A stretch of 64,000 nucleotides of DNA from Weizmannia acidilactici (GCF_008974225.1 NZ_BKZR01000001.1:92305-156304); one strand, 5' to 3'; numbered from the stretch's first letter, positions 26,067 to 34,897 are shown. The notes: a model not told the origin generated them from the sequence alone. Made by a program: numbers and translations.

Positions 26067-27305
26067 ATGAATGCTGAGATTATTGCGGTCGGTTCAGAGC
26101 TGCTGCTTGGCCAGATCGTCAACACGAACGCGAAGTTTATTGCGGAGCATTTGGCAGAAATCGGGGTGGATGTCTACTACCAGACGGTTGTCGGCGATAA
26201 TCCGGGGCGGCTTGAAGAGGCAATTAAAACCGCCGAGGCACGCGCCGATTTGCTCATTTTTACCGGCGGGCTGGGGCCGACAAAGGATGATTTGACGAAA
26301 GAAACGATCGCTTTCCATATCGGGAAAAAGCTCGTGACGGATGAAGTTGCGATGCGTTCCATTAAGCAATTCTTTGCCCGCACAAAACGGAACATGACCG
26401 AAAACAACAAAAAACAGGCGTTGGTTATTGAAGGGTCAAAAGTGCTTCCGAATGACCACGGGATGGCGCCCGGGATGTTCGCCAAACAAGGAAACCATTA
26501 TTATATGCTTCTGCCGGGGCCGCCGCATGAAATGGAGCCGATGTTTATCAATTACGGCAGCCCGGCGATCCAGGAAGAACTTGAAACGATTGAAAGAATC
26601 GAGTCACGTGTGCTTCGTTTTTTCGGGATCGGAGAATCGCAGCTGGAAACAGAGGTACAGCACATCATTGACAGCCAATCGAACCCGACGGTCGCGCCGC
26701 TCGCATCGGAAGGGGAAGTGACGCTCAGGATTACGGCAAAACACGAATCAGCCGAAATCGCGAACAAAATGATCGATGAAAAAGAGAAAGAAATCCTGCA
26801 AATTGTCGGGCAATATTTTTACGGCTACAATGAAACGACACTAATGGAGGCACTGTTGAAAAAACTGTCCGAAAAACAGCTGACGCTCGCATGCGCGGAA
26901 AGCCTCACAGCCGGCATGTTTGAATCGGAAATGGCCGCCATTCAGGGAGTGAGCACAATGTTGAAAGGTGGCATTGTTGTTTATTCAAATGAAGCGAAAA
27001 TGAAACTGGCAAATGTGAAGAAGGAAACGCTCGACCAATACGGCGCCGTAAGCAAAGAATGTGCGATAGAGCTGGCGGAAAATGTCCGCAGGCTGCTGAG
27101 CGCGGATATCGGAATCAGTTTTACCGGTGTAGCCGGCCCGGATTCGCTTGAAGGCCATCCCCCTGGCACGGTTTGGATCGGCATTACGGTCAAGGGAAAA
27201 GAAACCGGGGCCCATCTTTTGGAACTTGCCGGCTCCCGCAACAATGTCCGCCGCAGGACGGTGAAATACGGCTGTTACTATCTTTTGCAGATGCTGGGCA
27301 AATAA
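26067..27305 (+). CDS. cinA: CinA family protein (competence/damage-inducible)
   Basis: 412 aa, with AGGGAGGAATTGG upstream of the ATG. The N-terminal molybdopterin-binding-like domain (residues 1-about 170; FTGGLGPTKDD) is followed by a central KOW-like part and a C-terminal CinA domain (ACAESLTAGMFESE, FTGVAGPD, PGTVWIG) typical of nicotinamide-nucleotide amidases. The cinA-recA order is conserved in Firmicutes. A terminator separates the two here. Confidence 0.95.
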   Translation: MNAEIIAVGSELLLGQIVNTNAKFIAEHLAEIGVDVYYQTVVGDNPGRLEEAIKTAEARADLLIFTGGLGPTKDDLTKETIAFHIGKKLVTDEVAMRSIKQFFARTKRNMTENNKKQALVIEGSKVLPNDHGMAPGMFAKQGNHYYMLLPGPPHEMEPMFINYGSPAIQEELETIERIESRVLRFFGIGESQLETEVQHIIDSQSNPTVAPLASEGEVTLRITAKHESAEIANKMIDEKEKEILQIVGQYFYGYNETTLMEALLKKLSEKQLTLACAESLTAGMFESEMAAIQGVSTMLKGGIVVYSNEAKMKLANVKKETLDQYGAVSKECAIELAENVRRLLSADIGISFTGVAGPDSLEGHPPGTVWIGITVKGKETGAHLLELAGSRNNVRRRTVKYGCYYLLQMLGK

Positions 27306-27326
27306 TATCGGGTTTGCCCATAAAGG

Positions 27327-27372
27327 CCTCTTCCGCAAGGCAACCGGGTTTTTCACGGAAGAGGTTTTTTTT
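27327..27372 (+). terminator. Terminator between cinA and recA
   Basis: CCTCTTCCG pairs with CGGAAGAGG and is followed by eight T. This makes recA transcription largely independent of cinA. Confidence 0.88.
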
Positions 27373-27477
27373 AGCTATGTCGGCAAAATTTTAATTTTTG
27401 GCGGCTTTTTCTTTGAAAAATTCGATTTTCCGCAGGGAAAAAAGGATTTTTTTTAAAGTTTTGGAGCAAAAAAATCA

Positions 27478-27491
27478 CGAATGGACGTTCG
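27478..27491 (+). promoter_or_regulatory. LexA (SOS) box of recA
   Basis: CGAATGGACGTTCG closely matches the Bacillus SOS consensus CGAACRNRYGTTYG and differs only internally from the known B. subtilis recA operator CGAATATGCGTTCG. It lies 10 bases upstream of the -35 element. Confidence 0.88.
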
Positions 27492-27500
27492 ATATTTTTC

Positions 27501-27529
27501 TTGGCAAACGGATAAAAAACGGGTATAGT
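27501..27529 (+). promoter_or_regulatory. SigA promoter of recA
   Basis: TTGGCA (27501-27506), a 17-base spacer and TATAGT (27524-27529). It is adjacent to the LexA box and about 50 bases upstream of the recA start. Confidence 0.8.
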
Positions 27530-27586
27530 ATATGTATAGGTTCATTGCTTGCGAGAGTCCGTGATGAATAAAAAGGAGGAAATTTT

Positions 27587-28633
27587 GTGAATGATCGTCA
27601 ACAAGCCTTAGACCAGGCTCTGAAACAAATAGAAAAACAATTCGGAAAAGGTTCCATCATGAGATTGGGCGAACAGACGGACAGGGCCGTATTCACGATC
27701 CCGAGCGGTTCCCTTGCGCTTGATATTGCACTGGGCGTCGGTGGTTATCCGCGCGGCCGCGTGATCGAAATTTACGGGCCTGAAAGTTCGGGTAAAACAA
27801 CTGTTGCCCTCCATGCGATTGCGGAAGTTCAGGCAAGGGGCGGACAAGCCGCTTTTATCGATGCGGAACACGCGCTTGATCCGGTTTATGCCCAAAAGCT
27901 CGGCGTCAATATTGATGAACTACTCCTGTCCCAGCCGGATACGGGCGAACAGGCGTTGGAAATTGCCGAAGCGCTCGTCCGCAGCGGTGCTGTCGACATT
28001 ATTGTGATTGACTCGGTTGCTGCACTCGTGCCAAAAGCGGAAATTGAAGGGGAAATGGGGGACTCCCATGTAGGCCTCCAGGCGCGCCTCATGTCCCAGG
28101 CTTTGCGCAAATTATCAGGCGTCATCAATAAATCCAACACCATCGCTATCTTCATCAACCAAATCCGCGAAAAAGTAGGCGTAATGTTCGGAAACCCGGA
28201 AACAACGCCGGGCGGCCGCGCGCTGAAATTTTACTCGTCCGTGCGCCTTGAAGTGCGCCGCGCCGAGCAAATCAAGCAGGGCAACGACATTGTCGGGAAC
28301 AAAACGAAAATTAAAGTTGTTAAAAACAAAGTTGCGCCGCCGTTTAAAACAGCCGAAGTGGATATTATGTACGGGGAAGGCATATCAAAAGAAGGCGAAA
28401 TCATTGATATGGGCAGCGAACTCGATATTATCCAAAAAAGCGGCGCTTGGTACTCGTATAATGATGAAAGGCTGGGCCAGGGCCGCGAAAATGCAAAACT
28501 CTTTTTAAAAGAGAATCCGGATCTGCGCAACGAGATTGCCATGAAAATCCGCGAGCACTACGGCCTGGCGGAAAACAGCCAGCCGGCCGCCGAAGAAAAT
28601 ACGGAAGAACAGGAAGAATTCCATTTGGAATAA
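27587..28633 (+). CDS. recA: Recombinase RecA
   Basis: 348 aa from GTG 27587, with AAGGAGGAAATTTT as ribosome binding site. Walker A GPESSGKT is at residues 64-71, with IIVIDSVAALVPKAEIEGE and the loop regions intact, and the acidic C-terminal tail ends EENTEEQEEFHLE. It catalyses strand exchange and stimulates LexA self-cleavage. The SOS box upstream shows the expected feedback control. Confidence 0.98.
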   Translation: MNDRQQALDQALKQIEKQFGKGSIMRLGEQTDRAVFTIPSGSLALDIALGVGGYPRGRVIEIYGPESSGKTTVALHAIAEVQARGGQAAFIDAEHALDPVYAQKLGVNIDELLLSQPDTGEQALEIAEALVRSGAVDIIVIDSVAALVPKAEIEGEMGDSHVGLQARLMSQALRKLSGVINKSNTIAIFINQIREKVGVMFGNPETTPGGRALKFYSSVRLEVRRAEQIKQGNDIVGNKTKIKVVKNKVAPPFKTAEVDIMYGEGISKEGEIIDMGSELDIIQKSGAWYSYNDERLGQGRENAKLFLKENPDLRNEIAMKIREHYGLAENSQPAAEENTEEQEEFHLE

Positions 28634-28640
28634 TACGCAA

Positions 28641-28683
28641 AAAAGAGCGCCTAAAATGCAGAACGCATTCCGGCGCTTTTTTT
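28641..28683 (+). terminator. Terminator after recA
   Basis: AAAAGAGCGCC pairs with GGCGCTTTTT, with an inner AATGC/GCATT stem, followed by T. Confidence 0.85.
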
Positions 28684-28734
28684 GCGGCTGTAGCCCACTT
28701 AGAAAAATTTACTAATTTATTCCATGTGCTCCAC

Positions 28735-28763
28735 TTGACAATAAATATTCCCACCTTTAAAAT
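28735..28763 (+). promoter_or_regulatory. SigA promoter upstream of the rny leader
   Basis: Consensus TTGACA (28735-28740), a 17-base spacer and TAAAAT (28758-28763). It would produce a leader of more than 300 bases before rny. Confidence 0.6.
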
Positions 28764-29094
28764 TAATGTGTATATTTTATTTTCTAAAAATGACTTTCTC
28801 CTGCGCGAAAAGCTTACTCCGTTTCCGGACAGATTCCGGAAAGGGGTTCGGATATCTTACCGGATTGCCTTTTTGCGAACGGCTGGAAGAATCATTCCGC
28901 CGTGCGGCATTTAAACCGCACAGGGAGGAAACTCATGATTTGGTTTTAATGCATATACATCGGTGTGGGGATTTTCTCCGGGATGGACGTTTTACTTTTT
29001 AAGCTGAGCGTTGTATACTGTAAACCTTATGGATTAACGTAAAGCCGACATCTTTTAGCGTAGAAAAAGTTCATAGCAAGAGGAGGTGAGATTG
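28764..29094. other. Long leader/intergenic region before rny
   Basis: No credible protein gene. A perfect hairpin TTTCCGGA/TCCGGAAA (28822-28842) and a second stem GTGCGG/CCGCAC (28902-28921) are followed by GGGAGG and a four-codon frame (MIWF at 28935-28949). That frame overlaps, in TAATG fashion, a 17-codon frame. In B. subtilis pbpX lies between recA and rny; it is absent here. Confidence 0.5.
28991..29019 (+). promoter_or_regulatory. Proximal SigA-like promoter of rny
   Basis: TTTACT (28991-28996), a 17-base spacer and TATACT (29014-29019), about 75 bases upstream of rny. Confidence 0.55.
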
Positions 29095-30657
29095 ATGGAG
29101 TCTCTCATATGGATCATCTCCCTTTTGCTTGTCCTTATCGTCGGTGTCGTTGTTGGCTATTTCATCCGAAGATCGATTTACGAAGCAAAGATCGCAGCGG
29201 CTAAAAATACGGCCGATCAAATTGTGGGTGACGCAAAACGTGAAGCCGACCGTCTGAAAAAAGAAGCCCTGCTTGAAGCGAAGGATGAAAATCATAAACT
29301 TCGTACAGATGTGGAACGGGAACTGCGCGAACGAAGAAATGAATTGCAAAGACAGGAAAATCGCTTATTGCAAAAGGAAGAGAACCTCGACCGCAAAGAT
29401 GAATCGCTGGACAAGCGCGAATCGATGCTGGAAAAGAAAGAGGATTCTTTAAACCTGAGACAACAACATATTGAAGAGATGGAAAGCAAATTGGAGGAGA
29501 TGGTTAAAAAGCAGGAGTCTGAACTGGAAAGAATCTCGGGCCTGAACCGCGAGCAGGCAAAAGCCATCATCATCGAAAAACTGGAGAAGGAGCTTTCGCA
29601 TGATTTGGCCTTAATGGTAAAAGAAGCTGAAACGCGGGCGAAGGAAGAAGCCGACAAAAAGGCAAAAAATATCCTTTCATTGGCAATCCAAAGATGCGCA
29701 GCCGAGCATGTTGCCGAAACGACGGTATCGGTTGTCAATCTGCCGAACGATGAAATGAAGGGGCGCATTATTGGAAGGGAAGGGCGCAATATCCGGACGC
29801 TGGAAACATTGACAGGTATTGACCTGATTATCGATGATACGCCGGAAGCGGTTATTCTTTCGGGATTCGATCCGGTGCGCCGGGAAACGGCACGCATTGC
29901 ACTGGAAAAACTGGTTCAAGACGGCCGCATCCATCCGGCCCGCATTGAAGAAATGGTTGAAAAAGCAAGGCGCGAGGTGGATGAACATATACGCGAAGTT
30001 GGTGAACAAACCACTTTTGAAGTCGGTGTCCACGGTCTTCATCCTGATTTAATCAAAATACTGGGCCGGTTGAAATTCCGTACCAGCTACGGGCAAAACG
30101 TCCTGAAACACTCGATTGAGGTGGCGTTCCTTTCCGGTTTGCTGGCAGCCGAACTCGGAGAAGACGAAATGCTTGCCCGCCGTGCCGGTCTGCTCCATGA
30201 TATCGGCAAAGCAGTCGATCATGAAGTGGAAGGGAGTCATGTAGAAATCGGCGTGGAATTGGCAACCAAATATAAAGAACACCCGGTTGTCATCAATAGT
30301 ATTGCTTCCCACCACGGCGATACAGAACCAACGTCGGTCATTGCCGTGCTCGTTGCAGCGGCCGATGCGTTGTCGGCGGCACGGCCGGGGGCGCGCAGTG
30401 AAACGCTCGAACATTACATCCGGCGCCTCGAAAAGCTGGAGGAAATTGCCGAGTCGTATGAAGGCGTTGAAAAATCTTTTGCCATCCAGGCGGGGAGAGA
30501 AGTCCGGATCATGGTGAAACCGGAACAGATCGACGACTTGGAAGCCCATCGTCTTGCGCGTGATATCCGCAAAAAAATCGAAAATGAGCTGGATTATCCC
30601 GGCCATATTAAGGTAACGGTCATTCGGGAAACGCGGGCTGTTGAATATGCAAAATAA
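29095..30657 (+). CDS. rny: Ribonuclease Y
   Basis: 520 aa, identical in length to B. subtilis Rny. I chose the ATG at 29095 after AGAGGAGGTGAG; the GTG at 29086 lies inside the ribosome binding site. An N-terminal membrane anchor (residues 3-24) is followed by a long coiled coil (about 30-190), a KH domain (about 210-275) and an HD domain with HDIGKAVDHE and HHGD. It is the main mRNA endonuclease, acting at the membrane. ricA, encoding a partner of RNase Y, lies 6 kb downstream. Confidence 0.97.
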   Translation: MESLIWIISLLLVLIVGVVVGYFIRRSIYEAKIAAAKNTADQIVGDAKREADRLKKEALLEAKDENHKLRTDVERELRERRNELQRQENRLLQKEENLDRKDESLDKRESMLEKKEDSLNLRQQHIEEMESKLEEMVKKQESELERISGLNREQAKAIIIEKLEKELSHDLALMVKEAETRAKEEADKKAKNILSLAIQRCAAEHVAETTVSVVNLPNDEMKGRIIGREGRNIRTLETLTGIDLIIDDTPEAVILSGFDPVRRETARIALEKLVQDGRIHPARIEEMVEKARREVDEHIREVGEQTTFEVGVHGLHPDLIKILGRLKFRTSYGQNVLKHSIEVAFLSGLLAAELGEDEMLARRAGLLHDIGKAVDHEVEGSHVEIGVELATKYKEHPVVINSIASHHGDTEPTSVIAVLVAAADALSAARPGARSETLEHYIRRLEKLEEIAESYEGVEKSFAIQAGREVRIMVKPEQIDDLEAHRLARDIRKKIENELDYPGHIKVTVIRETRAVEYAK

Positions 30658-30687
30658 GCGGTGACGTGCTCACCGCTTATTTTTTTA
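30654..30687 (+). terminator. Terminator after rny
   Basis: ATAAGCGGTGA pairs with TCACCGCTTAT around CGTGC, followed by six T. It overlaps the rny stop codon. Confidence 0.88.
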
Positions 30688-30703
30688 AATCTGTAATTAT
30701 TTA

Positions 30704-30788
30704 CCATTGATGATCACAAATTACGGGGCTCCTGCGGAAAACGAGGGCTGAGCGAAATCACCGGGGCCAGCCGGATTTCCTGATCATC
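30704..30788. repeat. Candidate degenerate inverted repeat between rny and ymdB
   Basis: GATGATCA near 30706 and TGATCATC near 30781 form perfect 8-base arms about 65 bases apart. The interior (GGGGCTCCTGCGGAAAACGA) faintly resembles the repeat at 8724-8828. It may be a decayed copy of the same element. Confidence 0.35.
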
Positions 30789-30846
30789 GGACATGCTTAA
30801 CATCTAAAAGATGAAATCCACTTACACAGCAAAGAAAGGGATATAC

Positions 30847-31647
30847 ATGAAGATTTTATTTATAGGGGATGTTGTCGGGTCTCCGGGACGCGATATGGTC
30901 AATGAGTATTTGCAAAAATTAAAAGCGAAATACAAGCCGCAGCTGACCATTGTAAACGGTGAAAATGCAGCCGGAGGGCGGGGAATCACCCAAAAAATTT
31001 ACCGTGGGCTGCTGGAAGCCGGGGCGGATGCCGTTACGCTCGGCAATCATGCCTGGGACAATAAAGAAATTTTTGAATTTATCGAGGATGCCAAATGGAT
31101 GGTGCGCCCGGCGAATTTTCCGGACGGGACACCAGGTAAAGGCTTGGTGTTTGTCAAAGCGGAAGGGGCCGAATTTGCCATTTTGAATTTGCAGGGAAGA
31201 ACGTTTATGAATGCGATTGATGACCCGTTCCGGAAAGCGGAAGAACTCGTTTCGATGGTTAGAAAAAGGACCCATTTCATTTTTGTTGATTTCCATGCAG
31301 AGACGACTAGCGAAAAGCAGGCAATGGGCTGGCATTTGGACGGAAAAGTTTCCGCTGTTGTCGGTACGCATACGCATGTCCAAACGGCAGATGCCAGAAT
31401 ATTGCCGAACGGCACGGCTTATATGACGGATGTCGGCATGACGGGGCCTTATGACGCGATCCTCGGCATGGATAAAGATGCAGTGCTAAAGAAATTTCTG
31501 ACTTCGCTGCCGGTCCGTTTTGAAGTAGCGAAATCTGGAAGAAAAATATTGAGCGCTTGTGTCATTGAACTCGATAAAAAAACCGGTAAAGCAGTTTCTA
31601 TCAAAAATATTTTAATCAATGAAGACCACCCATTTATTTCAGAATAA
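30847..31647 (+). CDS. ymdB: YmdB phosphodiesterase
   Basis: 266 aa from ATG 30847, with AAAGGG upstream. It is a calcineurin-like metallophosphatase: GDVVGSPGR (residues 6-14), NGENAAGGRGIT, TLGNHAWD, DFHAE and GTHTHVQTAD give the binuclear metal site. B. subtilis YmdB hydrolyses 2',3'- and 3',5'-cyclic nucleotides and affects biofilm and motility choice. The rny-ymdB-spoVS order is conserved. Confidence 0.95.
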   Translation: MKILFIGDVVGSPGRDMVNEYLQKLKAKYKPQLTIVNGENAAGGRGITQKIYRGLLEAGADAVTLGNHAWDNKEIFEFIEDAKWMVRPANFPDGTPGKGLVFVKAEGAEFAILNLQGRTFMNAIDDPFRKAEELVSMVRKRTHFIFVDFHAETTSEKQAMGWHLDGKVSAVVGTHTHVQTADARILPNGTAYMTDVGMTGPYDAILGMDKDAVLKKFLTSLPVRFEVAKSGRKILSACVIELDKKTGKAVSIKNILINEDHPFISE

Positions 31648-31872
31648 GCGGGTTTTTTTGCAACATCTATTTAGGCGTGGAATTTGCGTAATCTTCCATT
31701 TGAAAAACCACGGTGTACTTGTATTTACTTGCATAACTCCCGTAGACGGGGAATATAGTAGCAGTGGAATGATTTTCCCTGCTGTGCGGGCGGCATCTCC
31801 CCCGGGAAGAACTTGAGCAAGAGACGTTCATTTGCCCGCACGGATCCATAGGAAAATCAGCAACCTAACATG

Positions 31873-31912
31873 ACGGGGACGGTTCTGCTGCACTTTTAGC
31901 GCAGCACCCCGT
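31873..31912 (+). promoter_or_regulatory. Structured hairpin in the spoVS upstream region
   Basis: An outer stem ACGGGG/CCCCGT and an inner stem TGCTGC/GCAGCA are separated by a 7-base one-sided bulge, with loop ACTTTTAGC. Only TTTAC follows, so it is a weak terminator of ymdB or a structured element. The rest of the 386-base gap holds no ORF I can support. Confidence 0.45.
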
Positions 31913-31952
31913 TTACAGCGAGTGCATTTCAACTGAAATGGCCATCGGGCAA

Positions 31953-31982
31953 GCAGAAAAACTTTGCGTTTGGGCATGAATT
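31953..31982 (+). promoter_or_regulatory. Possible SigH promoter of spoVS
   Basis: GCAGAAAAA (31953-31961) is one mismatch from the SigH -35 core AGGAAAA. GAAT at 31978-31981 matches the -10 core. The spacer is one or two bases longer than usual. spoVS is SigH-dependent in B. subtilis. Confidence 0.35.
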
Positions 31983-32033
31983 GTCACTCTGAACGGACAT
32001 TCGGTTAACGGAAGTAAACAAGGAGGAGAAGGA

Positions 32034-32294
32034 ATGGAAATATTAAAAGTTTCAGCAAAATCTAATCCTAATTCTGTAGCTGGTGCTCTTGCCGGTGTTC
32101 TTCGTGAAAGAGGGGGAGCGGAAATCCAGGCAATCGGGGCAGGCGCCATCAATCAGGCCGTGAAAGCGGTCGCGATCGCAAGAGGATTTGTGGCTCCGAG
32201 CGGCGTGGATTTAATCTGCATACCTGCTTTCACGGACATTCAGATTGAAGGGGAAGAAAGAACTGCAATTAAACTAATCGTTGAACCCCGCTGA
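32034..32294 (+). CDS. spoVS: Stage V sporulation protein S
   Basis: 86 aa, with AAGGAGGAGAAGG upstream of the ATG. The sequence (MEILKVSAKSNPNSVAGALA start) is the highly conserved SpoVS/Alba-like fold. It is required for late sporulation stages and septation timing in B. subtilis. It stands alone between ymdB and the U32 genes and has its own terminator. Confidence 0.97.
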   Translation: MEILKVSAKSNPNSVAGALAGVLRERGGAEIQAIGAGAINQAVKAVAIARGFVAPSGVDLICIPAFTDIQIEGEERTAIKLIVEPR

Positions 32295-32310
32295 TATAGA
32301 TGGAAGAGTA

Positions 32311-32342
32311 CGCTGTTTGCAGCTGCAGGCAGCGATTTTTTT
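32311..32342 (+). terminator. Terminator after spoVS
   Basis: CGCTGTTTGCAG pairs with CTGCAGGCAGCG (two G.U pairs) and is followed by ATTTTTTTA. Confidence 0.85.
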
Positions 32343-32597
32343 ATGATTCTGCGGGATAAACGGTCAGGAAGCGGGGGAAGCAAAAGCGGGCCTTTCGTTC
32401 CTTTTCACAGCCAAAGTAATGCAAACGATATTGCAGTATTTTCGGCGGCCCGGCAAGATTGCGGAAAATGTCATAACTTGTCACCAAAATCATACTGGAA
32501 ACATGGTAAAGTATAATTGCGGCGCTATGTTTTTTGCGCTATTTTTATGTACATAGAGGACAGCCTGGAAAACGGGCGCTAAAACGGAGGGATAAAG
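32343..32597. other. Region between spoVS terminator and trhP1
   Basis: No ORF seen. A TATAAT at 32512-32517 is a possible -10 for trhP1, but no good -35 is 17 bases upstream. GGAGGG lies before the trhP1 start. Confidence 0.5.
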
Positions 32598-33509
32598 TTG
32601 ATTAATATCATTGCGACCGCTGAATCAGTCGAACAGGCTGAAGCGCTGATCAATGCGGGGATTGATACCCTCTACATCGGGGGAAACCGTTTCGGGCTGC
32701 GCATGCCCGGAGCATTAATGAATGAAGATATCCGTAAGATCGCAGAACTTGCGCATGAATACAATAGAAAAGTAGTTGCAGCCGTAAACGGGCTGATGCA
32801 TAATGATCACATTGAAGAGCTCCCAAAATACTTGGCATTTCTTGAAAATGCGGGCGTGGACGCTATCATTGCCGGAGATCCGGGCGTCATTATGCTGTTA
32901 AAGGAGTTAGAGCTTAACCTCCCGTATATTTATGATGCGCAGACACTCGTCACATCTGCAAACCAAATCAGGTTTTGGTTGGAGCGCGGGGCAATAGGCG
33001 CAGTTGCGGCAAGAGAATGTACGTTTATTGAATTAAAAGAAATCCAGTCGCAACTGGATAAACCAGTGGAAGTGCAGGTGTACGGGCCGACATGCATCCA
33101 TCACTCGAAACGGAGACTGCTGACGAATTACTATCAATTTACGCATCTCTATGCCGCAACGTCCCGGGAAGCAGGCCTAAACATCCGGGAAATGAAAGAC
33201 CCGGAATACCAGTATCCGATCTATCAGGATGAAAACGGGACCCATATTTTTTCAGCAGAGGATATTGCGCTGATCGCCTATTTGCCTGAACTGCATAACG
33301 CGGGTCTTGATACGTGGAAGCTTGACGGGATATTAACCTGCGGGCAGCAATTTGTAGATATAGCCGCACTTTATGTCCGGGCAAAAGAAGCGCTGCTTTC
33401 CGGCATGTTTGATGCGGCCCGATTTTCAGCAGAACTTTCGGATCTGCAACCGAAAACACGGAAACTTGGCACCGGGTTTTTCTTAAGAAAGCCGGATGAA
33501 GTACAGTAA
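32598..33509 (+). CDS. trhP1: U32 family protein, tRNA 5-hydroxyuridine formation (TrhP1/YrrN-like)
   Basis: 303 aa from a TTG start, with ACGGAGGG upstream. It has the U32 'collagenase-like' TIM-barrel layout (NAGIDTLYIGGNRFGLRM, YDAQTLVTSANQIRFW, VYGPTCIHHSKRRLL). The paired gene downstream is the longer U32 member. In B. subtilis yrrN/yrrO (trhP1/trhP2) act in prephenate-dependent hydroxylation of U34 in tRNA. Assignment is from family and pairing; here the pair lies between spoVS and miaB rather than in the yrr cluster. Confidence 0.85.
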   Translation: MINIIATAESVEQAEALINAGIDTLYIGGNRFGLRMPGALMNEDIRKIAELAHEYNRKVVAAVNGLMHNDHIEELPKYLAFLENAGVDAIIAGDPGVIMLLKELELNLPYIYDAQTLVTSANQIRFWLERGAIGAVAARECTFIELKEIQSQLDKPVEVQVYGPTCIHHSKRRLLTNYYQFTHLYAATSREAGLNIREMKDPEYQYPIYQDENGTHIFSAEDIALIAYLPELHNAGLDTWKLDGILTCGQQFVDIAALYVRAKEALLSGMFDAARFSAELSDLQPKTRKLGTGFFLRKPDEVQ

Positions 33510-33521
33510 GGAGGAGACAAC

Positions 33522-34772
33522 ATGAGGAAAATTATCAATAAACCGGAAGTTCTGGCGCCGGCCGGGAACTTGGAAAAACTCAAAATGGCGATCCGCTATG
33601 GTGCAGATGCTGTTTATATCGGTGGACAGGCTTACGGTTTGCGTTCAAGGGCAGGTAATTTTACTTATGATGAAATGAAAGAAGGAGTTGAATTCGCACA
33701 TGCGCACGGGTCGAAAGTGTATGTGGCCGCAAATATGGTCGGCCATGAAGGCAACTTTAAAGGTGCAGGGGAATTTTTCCGTACGCTGAAGAAAATCGGA
33801 ATTGACGCCGCTATCGTATCCGATCCGGGCTTTATTACGATATGCATGGAAGAAGCACCGGGCCTCGCCGTTCATTTGTCGACGCAGGCTTCCGCAACAA
33901 ATTACAAAACGCTGGAATTTTGGAAACAGGAAGGTTTGGAACGGGTGGTACTTGCACGCGAAGTCAGCCTCGAAGAAATCCGCGAAATCCGTAAACATAC
34001 CGATATGGAAATCGAAGCGTTTGTGCAGGGGGCAATGTGCATCTCGTATTCAGGGCGCTGTGTGCTGTCGAACCATATGGCGAACCGCGATGCAAACCGC
34101 GGCGGCTGTGCCCAATCGTGCCGGTGGAAATATGAATTATTTGAAAATATCGGTGGGGCGGGGGCAAATGAATTAACCGCTGACGGCGAGCCGTTTTCAA
34201 TGAGCGCAGTGGACTTGACGATGATCCACCACGTCCCGGAATTGATTGAAGCAGGCGTTAATAGTTTTAAAATTGAAGGGAGAATGAAGTCGATCCACTA
34301 CGTCTCGACCGTAACCAACGTTTACCGCGCGATAGTCGATACGTACTGCGAAGATCCGGAACAATTTGAATTTGACCCGGCGTGGGAAGAAGAAATTTGG
34401 AAAGTGGCACAACGGGAGCTGGCGACAGGTTTTTATTTCGGGGAGCCGGATGAAAATCAGCAGTTGTTCGGCCGCCCGCGCAAAATTCCGAAATATACAT
34501 TTACGGCGCAGGTGCTTGATTATGACCCGGAAACCAAAATAGCCACGCTCCAGCAGCGCAACAATTTTGGCGTGGGGGAAGAAGTTGAGTTTTACGGGCC
34601 GAAATTTGTCCATTTCAAACAAACGATCCGTGAGATGTGGGATGAAGACGGAAACCGCATCGAGCGCGCCCCGAATGCAATGATGATTGTAAAAACAATC
34701 GTCGACCATCCTGTTCAGCCTTACTATTTAATGCGGACGCGCAAAACGCCGATGAGTACAGCCCGTGGATAA
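33522..34772 (+). CDS. trhP2: U32 family protein, tRNA 5-hydroxyuridine formation (TrhP2/YrrO-like)
   Basis: 416 aa starting 12 bases after trhP1, with AAGGAGGAGAC upstream. The U32 signature is clear: VQGAMCISYSGRCVLSNHM, followed by the cysteine pair in GGCAQSCRWKYE, which with C of the signature could bind an iron-sulfur cluster. The N-terminal part (ADAVYIGGQAYGLRSRAGN) matches its neighbour. The C-terminal beta domain follows from about residue 310. Probably works with TrhP1 on wobble uridine hydroxylation. Confidence 0.88.
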   Translation: MRKIINKPEVLAPAGNLEKLKMAIRYGADAVYIGGQAYGLRSRAGNFTYDEMKEGVEFAHAHGSKVYVAANMVGHEGNFKGAGEFFRTLKKIGIDAAIVSDPGFITICMEEAPGLAVHLSTQASATNYKTLEFWKQEGLERVVLAREVSLEEIREIRKHTDMEIEAFVQGAMCISYSGRCVLSNHMANRDANRGGCAQSCRWKYELFENIGGAGANELTADGEPFSMSAVDLTMIHHVPELIEAGVNSFKIEGRMKSIHYVSTVTNVYRAIVDTYCEDPEQFEFDPAWEEEIWKVAQRELATGFYFGEPDENQQLFGRPRKIPKYTFTAQVLDYDPETKIATLQQRNNFGVGEEVEFYGPKFVHFKQTIREMWDEDGNRIERAPNAMMIVKTIVDHPVQPYYLMRTRKTPMSTARG

Positions 34773-34779
34773 TGGCTTG

Positions 34780-34808
34780 TTGTGTTAGAAGAAAAAACCA
34801 TTTATACT
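34780..34808 (+). promoter_or_regulatory. SigA promoter of miaB
   Basis: TTGTGT (34780-34785), a 17-base spacer and TATACT (34803-34808), about 90 bases before the miaB start. Confidence 0.6.
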
Positions 34809-34831
34809 AGTACGTATAAGCATTGCATGAT

Positions 34832-34884
34832 TTGCCGGGCAACCGGCTTTTACATTGGCCGAACAATCGGCAAGTGTAAAAAAG
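34832..34884 (+). promoter_or_regulatory. Tandem hairpins in the miaB leader
   Basis: A small GCCGG/CCGGC hairpin with a GCAA loop followed by TTTT is succeeded by a longer imperfect stem. That stem pairs TTTTACA-T-GGCCG with CGGC-A-TGTAAAA and ends just before the ribosome binding site AAAGGAG. They could be an upstream terminator plus a leader hairpin, or an attenuator. Confidence 0.4.
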
Positions 34885-34897
34885 AAAGGAGATTACC

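Noticed and set aside
28766..29002. 78-aa + strand ORF in the rny leader
   Set aside because: Its start lies at the predicted transcription start, there is no ribosome binding site, and the frame crosses two perfect hairpins.
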